Positions 11,444 to 20,320 are shown, counted from the stretch's first letter. The stretch is 64,000 nt of DNA from Methylobacter sp. (GCA_026399025.1 JAPLRU010000044.1:37949-101948), one strand, 5' to 3'. The notes: generated from the sequence alone by a model not told the origin. Translations and numbers: made by a program.

Positions 11444-12136
11444 TTACACAACCGTTCCGAAAACCGAACCGACAGCGGCGGTCAGCCCCATCGCCAACGC
11501 GCCCCAAAAGGCGACGCGAACGCCTCCTTTAATAATGCCCGCCCCGCCGCTATAGGCCGCCAACATGCCCAACAATATTAAAAACAGCAAGGACGCGGAT
11601 GATACCGGCACGATTAAATCGGTATCCGGGGTCAACAAGACTATTAATAAAGGCAAGCCGGCGCCAATAGAAAAGGTAGCCGCCGAAGTCAGCGCCGCTT
11701 GAATCGGCCTTGCTATACTGGTTGCCGAAATGCCCAGTTCGTCGCGGGCATGAGCGCCCAAGGCATCATGGTTCATCAGTTGCTCCGCTACTTGTTCGGC
11801 CAATAAAGGATCAAGTCCGCGCGATATATAAATCGACGCCAGTTCATTTTTTTCATAATGTCCATCGTCAGCCAGTTCCTTGCGCTCACGCTTTAAATCG
11901 GCCTGTTCGGTATCGGCTTGGGAACTGACCGATACGTATTCGCCCGCCGCCATCGACATCGCACCGGCAACCAGGCCTGCAACGCCGGTCAAAACGATCT
12001 CATGATGTTCCGCATGAGAGGCGGCAATGCCGACAATGAGGCTGGCTGTGGATACGATGCCATCGTTGGCCCCTAACACTGCGGCGCGTAGCCAGCCGAT
12101 GCGATGAGTCCGGTGGGTTTCGTGATGAGGCGACAT
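11444..12136 (-). CDS. VIT1/CCC1-family Fe/Mn transporter
   Basis: This 230-residue membrane protein has the family pattern: an N-terminal helix with AVLGANDGIVSTASLIVG (residues 19-36), GLVAGAMSMAAGEYVSVSSQ (about 54-73), a charged cytosolic metal-binding stretch rich in Glu/Asp (about 74-130), and three C-terminal helices ending VGSVFGTVV. VIT proteins move iron or manganese out of the cytosol. The start has AAGGA about 7 bases upstream. A second copy of this ribosome site and start codon lies about 210 bases upstream (see the 12345-12402 entry), suggesting a lost paralogue. Confidence 0.85.
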   Translation of the reverse strand: MSPHHETHRTHRIGWLRAAVLGANDGIVSTASLIVGIAASHAEHHEIVLTGVAGLVAGAMSMAAGEYVSVSSQADTEQADLKRERKELADDGHYEKNELASIYISRGLDPLLAEQVAEQLMNHDALGAHARDELGISATSIARPIQAALTSAATFSIGAGLPLLIVLLTPDTDLIVPVSSASLLFLILLGMLAAYSGGAGIIKGGVRVAFWGALAMGLTAAVGSVFGTVV

Positions 12137-12242
12137 GGGTTTTTCCTTAGTAATGAGTCTGCAATCAGCAAGCAGGACATGGGTTTAAAGGGCCTCTACC
12201 GCATATGCGCCAACTTAAGAACTAAGTCATTGAAATTTGAAA

Positions 12243-12344
12243 GGTGCCGGTCGGGGCATTCGGCCCGACCGTAACGCTTTTTATCAATGAATTACATTGA
12301 ACACTTAAACTTGTGGACGGGTTAAATAACCCGTCCAGCCGCCG
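12243..12344. repeat. Dispersed repeat R1, copy 1
   Basis: About 100 bases made of two palindromes: one with GGTCGGG/CCCGACC arms and one with GGACGGGTTA/TAACCCGTCC arms, joined by an AT-rich spacer. An inverted copy with about the same order lies at 44561-44668. It is non-coding and resembles a REP/MITE-type element. It sits between two copies of the VIT gene leader. Confidence 0.8.
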
Positions 12345-12402
12345 GGAGACATGAGTTTTTCCTTTATAAGGGACATGGGGTTAAACGGGCTCTACCGTGG
12401 TT
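12345..12402 (-). pseudogene. Duplicated start region of a VIT gene
   Basis: Read on the minus strand, this stretch repeats the leader found in front of the transporter gene: a GGTAGAGCCCGTTTAA-like block, AAAGGAAAAACTC and then ATG TCT CCC. The intact gene has AAGGAAAAACCC ATG TCG CCT. After the first codons it runs directly into repeat R1 and stops after about 15 codons. It is probably the stump of a second VIT paralogue or a local duplication cut by the repeat. Confidence 0.5.
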
Positions 12403-12454
12403 AATCGATTTAGCCGCAACTTTTTAGCTATAGGCGGCACTTTAAAATTATTTA

Positions 12455-12521
12455 TTCACCACGAAGGATATGAAGGACATGAAGAAATAAAACTTCGTGT
12501 CCTTCGTGCCTTCGTGGTGAA
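12455..12521. repeat. Dispersed hairpin repeat R2, copy 1
   Basis: A long imperfect palindrome built on TTCACCACGAAGG and CCTTCGTGGTGAA arms, with internal ACGAAGGACA-like steps. Copies occur at 50013-50077 and 60591-60646. It lies 21 bases after the stop of the metal ATPase and may act as a transcription barrier there. The remaining 12137-12542 gap holds R1 and leader duplicates only. Confidence 0.85.
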
Positions 12522-12542
12522 TTCTTTTAAATCCATGTCCCA

Positions 12543-14489
12543 CTAAAAATCCGAGAGCGTCTTCGGTGCAACGGCCGCTCTCAACGCATTCAATACCGCC
12601 AAAACGTCGATAATTTCCTGAATAATGGCTCCGGCTACCGGCGTCAAATAGCCCAAACCGGCGAAAATCATCCCGATCAAACTCAGCATCATGCCGCCCA
12701 CCGCGCTTTGCAGCGCAATTTTACGCATCCGTTCGCCGATATGGAACAGCTCGTCGACTTTTAGCAGCGAGCTGTCCATGATCACCGCGTCCGCCGATTC
12801 GCCGGTAATATCGCTGTTGCGGCCAAAGGCGATGCCGATAGTCGCGGCAGTCAGCGCCGGTGCGTCATTGATGCCGTCGCCCAGATACACGGTTTTTGAG
12901 CTGCGGGTTTCATTACGCACCAACGCCAGCTTTTGCTCGGGGCTTTGGCTGAAATAAACATGTTCAATACCGACTTGATCGGCCAAAAAGCGTACTTCCG
13001 ATTCGCGGTCTCCGGACACCAGCATCACCTTGTCAAACAGGTGGCTGGGTTTCAAATGATTGATAAACGATAAACTGTCGGTGCGGACTTCATCCCGAAA
13101 TTGCAGGGTCGCGGCATAAGCATCGTCAATCAGCACCACGCATTCCAAACCGCCGATCACAGGCGGCAACATTTCGGCGAGATCAGGACGCCGCTCGCTA
13201 TATTTTTTGCGGCTGGTCAGCTGAATCCGCTTTCCGTCCACGTTGCCTTTAAGCCCTTCGCCCGGCAGTTCGGTAATGTTGGTGACGCTTAATAAAGATA
13301 ACGCCGATTTTTTCGCCGCCGCAATAATCGCGCGAGATAACGGGTGTTTGGAGTAGCGCTCCAGGCTGGCGATTAGCGTTAACAGCTCCTGTTCGTCATA
13401 GCCCTGAGCCGGAATCAACGCGGTCAGCGAGGGGCGGCCATAGGTCAAGGTGCCGGTTTTATCGAAAATAGCGGTGCGGCAAGTGCCGATGGTTTCCAGT
13501 ATGGCCGGATTCTTGATGATGATTTCCCGCCGCGCGGCTAACGAAATCGAGCTGATAATAGTGACCGGTATGCCAATCAGCAACGGGCACGGCGTGGCAA
13601 TCACCAGTACCGCTAAAAAACGAACCACATCGCCGCTAGACGCCCAAGCAATTAATGCAATAAGCACCGCTAACGGCGTATACAGTGCGCCCAGTTGGTC
13701 GCCCAGCCGCCGGATATTCGGTCGGTACTGCTCGGACGACCGCATCACCTCCATTATTTTGGCGTAGCGGGAGTCGACAGCCAATTTATCGGCACGAATG
13801 GTCAGCGCCGAATCGCCGTTGATGGCCCCTGACAGCACTTGGGAGCCGCTGACTTTCGACATCATATAGGGTTCGCCGGTCAGGTAGGATTCGTCCATGG
13901 TACCGGAGCCTTCCACTACCGTACCGTCAACGGGGCAGATTTCATGCGGCATGATCAACAAAATATCGCCGATATTCACTTGTGCGGTCGTAATGTCGAT
14001 AAGTTGGTTAGCCGATTTCCGGTGCGCAAGGGACGGCATGCGTCTGGCCAGCGCTTCAAGCACCGAGGACGCTTTGCGCACCGCATAGGTTTCCAGCACT
14101 ACGCCGCCGGACAGCATCAGCACCACCAAGCTGCCGGCCAAGTATTCATTCAGTAAAACCGCTGTAATTATCGAAACACCGGCCAGTAAATCGGCGCCCC
14201 AATCGCCTTGCGCCAATTTCAAGCCGAGCTGAAAAATCAGCGGAATGCCCCCCAGTATCAGCACCGCAAGCAAAGGCGCCGACGCCGGTTCAATCGGAAA
14301 AACGAATTGGCCTCGGTAGATTTCGCTTGCCGAAGTGGCTAAAGCCGCGTTCAACGATAATGTGTAAATCCGATGCTCAACATCAAGCCCATAGCGTAAC
14401 ACCAGATAGCCGCCGATGCCGAGCAGGCTGATAACGGCAATGATATTTTCGGATAGTGCTGAGGAAGAGGGTGTTTTCTTATCGGTCAT
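12543..14489 (-). CDS. P1B-type heavy-metal-translocating ATPase with TPCP motif
   Basis: A 648-residue P-type ATPase: actuator motif TGEP, DKTGTLT with phosphorylated Asp near residue 341, GDGINDAPAL in the P domain, and about eight membrane helices. The metal-site helix reads IATPCPLLIG, so the usual CPC is TPC, and no N-terminal metal-binding domain is present. Cation specificity cannot be assigned. The ATG at 14489 is preferred over one 54 bases upstream because it has AAGGA at the right spacing and removes an atypical hydrophilic leader. The neighbouring VIT transporter suggests a metal-handling locus. Confidence 0.85.
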   Translation of the reverse strand: MTDKKTPSSSALSENIIAVISLLGIGGYLVLRYGLDVEHRIYTLSLNAALATSASEIYRGQFVFPIEPASAPLLAVLILGGIPLIFQLGLKLAQGDWGADLLAGVSIITAVLLNEYLAGSLVVLMLSGGVVLETYAVRKASSVLEALARRMPSLAHRKSANQLIDITTAQVNIGDILLIMPHEICPVDGTVVEGSGTMDESYLTGEPYMMSKVSGSQVLSGAINGDSALTIRADKLAVDSRYAKIMEVMRSSEQYRPNIRRLGDQLGALYTPLAVLIALIAWASSGDVVRFLAVLVIATPCPLLIGIPVTIISSISLAARREIIIKNPAILETIGTCRTAIFDKTGTLTYGRPSLTALIPAQGYDEQELLTLIASLERYSKHPLSRAIIAAAKKSALSLLSVTNITELPGEGLKGNVDGKRIQLTSRKKYSERRPDLAEMLPPVIGGLECVVLIDDAYAATLQFRDEVRTDSLSFINHLKPSHLFDKVMLVSGDRESEVRFLADQVGIEHVYFSQSPEQKLALVRNETRSSKTVYLGDGINDAPALTAATIGIAFGRNSDITGESADAVIMDSSLLKVDELFHIGERMRKIALQSAVGGMMLSLIGMIFAGLGYLTPVAGAIIQEIIDVLAVLNALRAAVAPKTLSDF

Positions 14490-14560
14490 CGTTTCATCCT
14501 TGCCGCTTTTTGTGTTGCGCCATTCTATCGATAACCCGGGCAAAGATTGAAACTATTTGT

Positions 14561-14690
14561 CTATGCGCCTGTTAGCGGTGATGCCCCATCTAACAGTTTC
14601 CGGCTTAAATCGGTTAAGCCCTGTTCAGCATCTTCCACTATCAACGGTAATTGCTGTCTAACCTGCGTGATATAGAGTCCGCAGCCAATA
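14561..14690 (-). pseudogene. IS110-family transposase fragment (middle part)
   Basis: The minus-strand frame reads VRQQLPLIVEDAEQGLTDLS followed by RKLL, which resembles the LRRALPALLEDAENGL-type segment in the middle of IS110 transposases. It has no start and ends at a stop soon after. Together with the N-terminal piece at 14994-15152 it appears to be debris of one element on the same strand, with unrelated sequence and repeat R4 between them. Confidence 0.55.
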
Positions 14691-14888
14691 GAGTGGCATT
14701 TGCTCCGTCTCTCTCGGGGCATAACTGTCTACATAACTTTTTTGTATTATAAATACAAAGAGTTACAAAGCGGTCTAACGCCCTATCCTGCTGAATATGG
14801 TTGCGGTGAGGAGAATAAAATCAACTGCTTACACTTTACTTATCTCAACCTTTGTGCTCAAAGGAGAAGGGGCCGGGGCTTGTGTGGA

Positions 14889-14996
14889 TACTTACGCCCT
14901 CAGGGAGAAGATTGGGATAAGGGGATATAAATAAGCATTTTTCCTTATTTTAAATCCCCTCACCCAACCCTCTCCCGCTGGAGAGGGCTTTGCGTC
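14889..14996. repeat. Dispersed repeat R4, copy 1
   Basis: The block contains GGGATAAGGGGATA, AATAAGC, TTTTTCCTTATTTT, CCCCTCACCCAACCCTCTCC and GGAGAGGGCTTTG. The same order and orientation recur at 63900-63990. Here it abuts the IS110 N-terminal fragment right after the codons for NDFNDA. The region 14700-14890 between it and the other IS110 piece shows no recognisable gene. Confidence 0.7.
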
Positions 14997-15152
14997 GTTA
15001 AAATCGTTTTTATTGCCAACGATAAAGCTTTTGACATGGCGCGCATTCAACCAGATCACATTATGGCCGAGCTTGGTCAGCTCTCCTGTCCAATGATGGG
15101 CGCTTCCACAAGCTTCTATGACAGCCGGCATAAGTATTCGCACATATCCCAA
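14994..15152 (-). pseudogene. IS110-family transposase fragment (N-terminal part)
   Basis: The minus-strand reading EACGSAHHWTGELTKLGHNV, then KSFIVGNKNDFNDA, is the characteristic DEDD-domain segment of IS110 transposases. The frame then enters repeat R4 and loses similarity. The extreme N-terminus is missing, so the copy is dead. I saw no complete IS110 element in the window. Confidence 0.75.
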
Positions 15153-15210
15153 AACGCTAAATTAACGCTTAAGCTATTGCCCTCATCTATTGATAATACT
15201 TTAGCCATAG

Positions 15211-15247
15211 GGGGAGCAAAGCAATCTCATGCTCCCCTCTTTTTTTT
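15211..15247 (+). terminator. Rho-independent terminator-like hairpin
   Basis: GGGGAGCA and TGCTCCCC form an 8-base-pair stem with an 11-base loop, followed by TCT and eight T residues. It resembles a strong plus-strand terminator, yet no intact plus-strand gene lies upstream, so it is probably left over from a lost gene or mobile element. Confidence 0.55.
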
Positions 15248-15560
15248 AAGTTCGTCTGTTGTCAAACAGCATGGAACACTTGCCGACTTCACTGATCGGA
15301 AAGCGTTTAAATTGATTGAAAACGACTGCTGTATTGTTGTTTTTATAATACAGACCGGCTATTTTGATTGGACAAATAGGCGCTGTCAGTGAAAAAATCG
15401 TAAGCTGTTTTAACATTCCAGACTATTTTGTTAAGAATAATATACGCTGAATATAGCGTATGTACCGCGCACTCTATTGACGAAGTACAAACAGGATGTC
15501 TATGTTTAGGCGGGGAAATAAAGCGGATGCCTTGCAAGTTGGCTAACTTGGATGTAGCTA

Positions 15561-15654
15561 TTCAGTCCCCCTCTTTGAAAAAGAGGGGTTAGGGGAGATT
15601 TTTTAAATAAATCCCCCTCAATCCCCCTTTTTCAAAGGGGGAGGTGAATAATTA
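15561..15654. repeat. Dispersed palindromic repeat R3, copy 1
   Basis: The element consists of two hairpins: CCCCCTCTTTG/CAAAGAGGGG-type arms and CCCCCTTTTTCAAAGGGGG-type arms around an AT-rich centre. A near-identical inverted copy is at 32848-32946. Short ACTTGGAT direct repeats flank this copy. The rest of 15250-15886 holds no gene I can support. Confidence 0.8.
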
Positions 15655-15886
15655 CACTTGGATAAGGTAAAGATGAAAGATGCTTCCGGTAATGTTTAGC
15701 TAATGCAGGTTCGATAGCTCGATCAAAGTCCATTCCGGATTTTTTAACGGTTTTAATGCTGAATTTGAGTAAATACCAAATGAATCGCATGAAATTCGCT
15801 GATTATTACCGCTCAACAAATCAATAACGTGACTTGAACTATCAACATAAACGAACTCGCCGGTAGGGAAATCAGCATGGGGTAAC

Positions 15887-15921
15887 AACACCCCCGTTAT
15901 GAAAATAACGGGGGTGTTGTT
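15887..15921 (-). terminator. Terminator hairpin after the small membrane protein gene
   Basis: AACAACACCCCCGTTAT pairs perfectly with ATAACGGGGGTGTTGTT around a GAAA tetraloop. It begins directly after the stop codon of the minus-strand gene at 15922. The T-tract is weak, but the 17-base-pair stem is very stable, so it likely ends that transcript. Confidence 0.7.
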
Positions 15922-16122
15922 TCAATTACCTACGTCGCCCGTGACATTGCTGGTTTTTCTCTTTTCTATATTCTTGAAGGTTTCGGTTTGCAATTGTTCT
16001 ACCGCGCCACTTTGCAAATGCTTAGTTTCGTCCTTTTTCAGCAGCACAACTAAAACAATAATAGCGACAATAGCGCAACCGGCGATCCACCATGTGTAGT
16101 CTTTTTCTTGCTCTTCAGCCAT
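15922..16122 (-). CDS. Small single-pass membrane protein of unknown function
   Basis: This 66-residue protein has one membrane helix at about residues 11-28 (WWIAGCAIVAIIVLVVLL) and a charged C-terminal tail. A GTGAGGA ribosome site precedes the ATG and a strong terminator follows the stop, so it looks like a real monocistronic gene. I recognise no family. Confidence 0.6.
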   Translation of the reverse strand: MAEEQEKDYTWWIAGCAIVAIIVLVVLLKKDETKHLQSGAVEQLQTETFKNIEKRKTSNVTGDVGN

Positions 16123-16393
16123 TTTAAAATCCTCACAGTTTATTTAATTATATTTTGTTCCCTTTCCTAAAAGAAGGGGGCTTGACCGGACAAAATGATA
16201 TACAGACCTGCAATTGACCGAAACTGTTCATACCTTAACTCAGTCAAAAACTGCCGATCCATCACTCCGCCGATAGTTCAACAATACGTATTCAGCACTG
16301 AATATACAATATGCAATGCTACCTACTATTGGCTAACTCAAAAAAATCGGCGGCTTTTATATGCCAATCCGGTTCGAATCAAAGCCGAAACCA

Positions 16394-17050
16394 TCACAAC
16401 GCATCCAACACCGCAAACACCGCCAGCCCAAGCGAGCCCAGCCCCAATCCGGCCATCGTCAGGCGCGAACCGTGCAGCTTGGTCCACAACAAAAGCCCGG
16501 TCAGGGACAGAAACACCAAGCCGCCGGCCAACGTATCGGCCAGTAATACCCAAGCGCTTCCCATGCCGACACCTTTATGCAATCGGGTGATGAAGCCGAA
16601 CGCGTTGGCATCCTGACGCTTGACCGAAACATAAGCATTGCCTACCCAGTATTCGGCATTCACAGAGTGTTGCGGACTTTGAAATTCCACTCGCCACTGG
16701 CCGGGTTGTTGGAGGCTTTGACCGGCCCACGTCACGGTTTTTGCCGGTTCGGCGGAAATTCTGCCGGGCTCCCGGTCGATGCTTAACTGCGTTTGCAGCC
16801 ATAAGGCCAAAGCCTTTGCATCGACGGGCGGCGGCGTCGGCAAAGCCAATTCGATTTGCGACTGCTCCATTTTTACCGCCGGAATCTTCATCACCGCACG
16901 GTGATTCAATAAAAAACCGCTAACGCCGAAAAGCAGCCCCAACGCCGCTCCCCACAGCCCGACCCAGGCATGAATACGGCGCATCCATTTGAGCCATGGC
17001 GTGCGTTGAGGTTGTCGGATCGCTATTTCCGGTTTTTGCATAAGGGTCAT
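16394..17050 (-). CDS. PepSY-associated membrane protein
   Basis: A 218-residue membrane protein: an N-terminal helix beginning in RRIHAWVGLWGAALGLLFGV (residues 24-43), a periplasmic PepSY-like region (about 75-150), then two C-terminal helices around LLADTLAGGLVFLSLTGLLL. Proteins of this group accompany siderophore receptors and are thought to assist ferric-siderophore reduction or release at the inner membrane. It is the last gene of the iron operon, 21 bases after piuC, which supports that role. Confidence 0.75.
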   Translation of the reverse strand: MTLMQKPEIAIRQPQRTPWLKWMRRIHAWVGLWGAALGLLFGVSGFLLNHRAVMKIPAVKMEQSQIELALPTPPPVDAKALALWLQTQLSIDREPGRISAEPAKTVTWAGQSLQQPGQWRVEFQSPQHSVNAEYWVGNAYVSVKRQDANAFGFITRLHKGVGMGSAWVLLADTLAGGLVFLSLTGLLLWTKLHGSRLTMAGLGLGSLGLAVFAVLDAL

Positions 17051-17071
17051 GATGATGTTCTCCGTTTGAAT

Positions 17072-17743
17072 TTAAATATCCGCCCACATCCGCAGCAAGT
17101 TGTGATAAGTAGCAACCAGCGGCACAATTTCGGGACTTTCCGGGGCGCGGGCGCGCAAGCTCTGAATACCGGCGTCAAGCTGAAACAACAAGCTGCGCTG
17201 GGCAATATCGCGAATCATGCTCTGTACCCAGAACACGGCGACATCGCGGTGGCCGCCGGTGATCGGTTCCACTCTATGCAGGCTGCTGGAAGGATAAAGC
17301 ACCAGACTTCCGGCGGGTAATTTAATCTGCTGCACGCCGTAAGTATCTTCGATGATCAATTCTCCACCCTGGTATTCTTCCGGCTCGGACAAAAACAGCG
17401 TTCCCGATACGTCGGTGCGAAAAGTCACCGCGCCGACGCGGATCGCATTATCGACATGGATGCCGAATTCCATGCCCGGTACATAACGATTGAACAGCGG
17501 CGGACAGACCACTTTCGGTAAGGCCGCGGACACAAACAGCGGATTGCGATGCAACGCATCATGAACGATGCCGGTAAGCACCTGCGTCTCCTGCGCATGG
17601 GCGGCCAGTTGCAGGTTGTTTTTCACTTTCGCGGCCAACTCGCCCGCGGTAACCCGGCCATCGACAAATTGCGCTTTGGCGAATAAACCGCGCGCTCCGG
17701 CGAGTTCTTCAGTGGTTAAAATATTTTCAATGGCAAGTAGCAA
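17072..17743 (-). CDS. piuC: PKHD-type Fe(II)/2-oxoglutarate hydroxylase PiuC/YbiX
   Basis: This 223-residue 2-oxoglutarate-dependent oxygenase has the HxD iron motif (FGIHVDNAIR, near residues 94-103) and the distal His in SSSLHRVEPI near 157, with GGHRDVAVFW supplying the Arg that should bind 2-oxoglutarate. The N-terminal TTEELAGARG segment is typical of the family. PiuC/YbiX genes usually neighbour Fur-controlled catecholate receptors, as here. The substrate is not established. The start has no rival. Confidence 0.88.
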   Translation of the reverse strand: MLLAIENILTTEELAGARGLFAKAQFVDGRVTAGELAAKVKNNLQLAAHAQETQVLTGIVHDALHRNPLFVSAALPKVVCPPLFNRYVPGMEFGIHVDNAIRVGAVTFRTDVSGTLFLSEPEEYQGGELIIEDTYGVQQIKLPAGSLVLYPSSSLHRVEPITGGHRDVAVFWVQSMIRDIAQRSLLFQLDAGIQSLRARAPESPEIVPLVATYHNLLRMWADI

Positions 17744-17775
17744 AATTGGCCCCCTCTATCTGTGATGTGGTTGCA

Positions 17776-17887
17776 GTAGGCCGGAATAAGCCGGTTTGAG
17801 CGGTAGCAAAAACCGGCGTTTCCGGCAATCCGCCGCCGGAAACGCCACCTCGCGCTACGCGCTTGGATGGCCTTATTCCGGCCTACG
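17776..17887. repeat. Palindromic repeat between piuC and the receptor gene
   Basis: TAGGCCGGAATAAG at the left and CTTATTCCGGCCTA at the right form a perfect 14-base inverted repeat enclosing a GC-rich core with its own GGCGTTTCCGG/CCGGAAACGCC palindrome. It occupies nearly all of the intergenic space, and in RNA it could fold into a branched structure that lowers expression of the downstream genes. Confidence 0.7.
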
Positions 17888-17890
17888 CCT

Positions 17891-20032
17891 TTAATATTTC
17901 ACCCGCAACGTAAGCTGTCCCGAAAGCGGCGTCGCCGGCAGCGCGGTATTGGTCTGCCCGGACTCGTAATAGTTCTTGTCCAGCAGGTTAAAGACATTGG
18001 CCTGTATATCGAAGTGTTTCTGATGGTAAGCCACAGTCGCATCGAGACGCGCGTAGCCGGGCAAAGTCACTTCATTAACGGAATCGGTAAAACGCGAACC
18101 CGACATAAACACCCCGCCGCCGACTTCCCATTCAGGGCTGATATGGTAACTGCTCCAGACCACGCCGCTGTTCTCCGGTACATTCACCGAAGTCTTGCCT
18201 TGCAATGATTTGGATAGCCCGCTGACCGAGCCTGTTGCGCTGCTATTCGATTTAGTTATTTCAGCATCGAGATAAGCGTAAGTTGCCGAAAGACTCCAGT
18301 CGGGAAGGATATCGCCGGCCAGACCTAATTCAAAACCGTCGGTTTTCTGCTCACCGGCCAGAATATTCCGGGTCGGATCGGTCGGATCGGTGGTCCGCGC
18401 ATTGGTTTTTTCCAGCCGGAATAACGCACCGGTCGCACTGAGTCGGCCATCGAAAAGATCCAATTTGGCGCCGACTTCCAAGTTTTGGTTTTGCTCCGGT
18501 TTTAGGTTGGCGTTATTAGTGGCCAGGGAAAAAGTCTCGGCCGAAGGATTGAACGAAGTGCCGTAGCTGAAATAATACGCCTGCCAGTCTTTCGGCTGCC
18601 AAACCAGCCCGGCGCGAGGATTCCATTGGTGATCGGTACGTTCAAAATCGTTGGTGTTAAGCAGAAAGTCATCCTGTTTCGCTTGAAAGACATCATAACG
18701 TCCGCCGGCAAGCAGTTTCCATTGCGGTGTAATCTCAAACTGATCGAGTACATAACCGGCGGCGGTATTGGTTTTGGTATTCCTGTCGGTGGTCAGTACC
18801 CCTGAAAAATCGTTGGCGCGTCCTAACCCTACGCTAGCCACCCCTACGGGGTCATAAATAGACACCGGAGTGACGCCGGTCGAGTTTTTGGAGCGAAAGG
18901 TATAATTTTCCCAGCCGACTTCCGCGCCGAACAGCAGGGTGTTATTAAACCCGAACAGCGGCTTCTTGAAGGTGAAATCGGTTTGGTTGTAATAATTCTG
19001 TTGAGGGCTGCTGCGCAAGGCTTGGCTTCGCGCTATCGTAGCTGTAGCTCCGGTGCCGATGGCGGCCCCGGAGAACAACAAAGTGCGGTAGTCACGCTCA
19101 TAATCGCCGTATCGGAAGGTATTCCGCACTGAAAATTCCGAGTTGAAGCGGTGATTGAATATCGCGGTCACAACCGAAGTATTATAGGTTTGCAGCAGAT
19201 CGTCCTTGAAACCGTAAAACTGATTGCCGGATACATTGGCAGGCTTGCCATTGATCATCGGCACGCCATAGTCGAACACGCTGTCTTCTTCCTGATGCAT
19301 CAACATCAGGGTTAAATCGGTATCTTTGGTGATGTCGTACTTTATCGACGGCGCTATTCCCCAGCGGTTGGTGTAGTTGTAATCGCGGAAAGAATCGGAA
19401 TCCTGATACAGCGTATTGAGCCGCACCGCCACCTGATCGTTCAGTTTGGTGCCCGCATCCAGCGTGGTGCGTTTGAAGTCGTAGTTGCCGTAAGTGAAAT
19501 CGGCAGTCGCAAATGTCTTCCCCATGACCGGTTTTTTAGCGATTGGATTGATGACGCCGCCGGTCGAACCGCGCCCGAATAATACCGAAGAAGCGCCTTT
19601 GAGCACTTCCACGCGTTCAAGGAAAAAAGTGTCGCGAGAATACTGGCCGTTTTCCTTGGCGCCGTCGAGATAAGTATCCGAGTTGGCTGAAAACCCGCGC
19701 AAGGTAATCGAATCGCCGGTACGACCGCCCTCCCCTGCGGCAATGGTAAGACCGCTGACATTCTTCAGCGCATCGCGCAGATTGAACGCATTTTGCGATT
19801 TGACCAATTCTTCTTTGACTACGCTGACCGACTGCGGAATGTCCCGGATGGCCGCCTCGAACTTAAGTCCGGTGCTGGAGGTATCCGCTTTGTAGGCGGG
19901 TTCTTGTTCAACGGAGGTTTTCACCTTAACCTCGGGAAGCACCGGCTGAGCGATTTCCGCAGCTTCGGTCTGCGGCGCGTTCAATAGGGCGGCAATAGCC
20001 AGCATCAGCGGTCTGTTTGTGTGGTTTTTCAT
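17891..20032 (-). CDS. TonB-dependent siderophore receptor
   Basis: A 713-residue outer-membrane receptor with a signal peptide (residues 1-25, ending near TEAAE), a plug domain at about 55-165 (FEAAIRDIPQSVSVV, then SITLRGFSANSDTYLDG and VLKGASSVLFGRGSTGGVIN) and a 22-strand barrel ending in the aromatic signature LTLRVKY. The plug type is that of the TIGR01783 siderophore-receptor family. Association with piuC hints at a catecholate ligand, but the ligand itself is inference. HemP lies 72 bases upstream in the same direction. Confidence 0.9.
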   Translation of the reverse strand: MKNHTNRPLMLAIAALLNAPQTEAAEIAQPVLPEVKVKTSVEQEPAYKADTSSTGLKFEAAIRDIPQSVSVVKEELVKSQNAFNLRDALKNVSGLTIAAGEGGRTGDSITLRGFSANSDTYLDGAKENGQYSRDTFFLERVEVLKGASSVLFGRGSTGGVINPIAKKPVMGKTFATADFTYGNYDFKRTTLDAGTKLNDQVAVRLNTLYQDSDSFRDYNYTNRWGIAPSIKYDITKDTDLTLMLMHQEEDSVFDYGVPMINGKPANVSGNQFYGFKDDLLQTYNTSVVTAIFNHRFNSEFSVRNTFRYGDYERDYRTLLFSGAAIGTGATATIARSQALRSSPQQNYYNQTDFTFKKPLFGFNNTLLFGAEVGWENYTFRSKNSTGVTPVSIYDPVGVASVGLGRANDFSGVLTTDRNTKTNTAAGYVLDQFEITPQWKLLAGGRYDVFQAKQDDFLLNTNDFERTDHQWNPRAGLVWQPKDWQAYYFSYGTSFNPSAETFSLATNNANLKPEQNQNLEVGAKLDLFDGRLSATGALFRLEKTNARTTDPTDPTRNILAGEQKTDGFELGLAGDILPDWSLSATYAYLDAEITKSNSSATGSVSGLSKSLQGKTSVNVPENSGVVWSSYHISPEWEVGGGVFMSGSRFTDSVNEVTLPGYARLDATVAYHQKHFDIQANVFNLLDKNYYESGQTNTALPATPLSGQLTLRVKY

Positions 20033-20104
20033 AAATATCTCACTTAAGTGTGTAGCTTGTTGTTGGCTGGCTGGTCACACAAAAGGCGATGGCTGGCTAT
20101 TTTT

Positions 20105-20290
20105 TTATTTGGTCGGAATTAATTTGCCCTGACGCGTCAAACGCAATCGATATTCTTCTCCGGCATGATCTATGGCAATCTCGTGTGCGTTTTCAAAAAG
20201 TTCCTTGCTGTGCAAACGGGGTTGTGGAATCCGTATTGCGTTCCGGTTTGGCTCTACCGGCGCAGTAGGTGCAAAAAAATTTTTATCCAT
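20105..20290 (-). CDS. hemP: Hemin uptake protein HemP
   Basis: This 61-residue basic protein ends in the diagnostic HemP motif: LHSKELFENAHEIAIDHAGE, then EYRLRLTRQGKLIPTK. HemP proteins are small Fur-controlled factors; in some bacteria HemP activates haem or siderophore receptor transcription. Its position directly before the receptor gene agrees with this. Confidence 0.85.
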   Translation of the reverse strand: MDKNFFAPTAPVEPNRNAIRIPQPRLHSKELFENAHEIAIDHAGEEYRLRLTRQGKLIPTK

Positions 20291-20320
20291 AAACGGAAAA
20301 TAATTACTATTTGTCTTGAA

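Noticed and set aside
12133..12540. Possible CRISPR array or small RNA cluster
   Set aside because: The repeats are palindromic, few and irregularly spaced; no constant repeat-spacer pattern and no cas genes.
14700..14930. Plus-strand open frame in the IS110/R4 region
   Set aside because: It is composed of repeat and debris sequence with no similarity to known proteins.
15036..15392. Plus-strand open frame opposite the IS110 fragment
   Set aside because: It is the shadow of the transposase fragment on the other strand and runs through a terminator-like hairpin.
15700..15891. Minus-strand open frame of 63 codons
   Set aside because: Its start lies inside the terminator hairpin at 15887-15921, there is no ribosome site, and the product resembles nothing.
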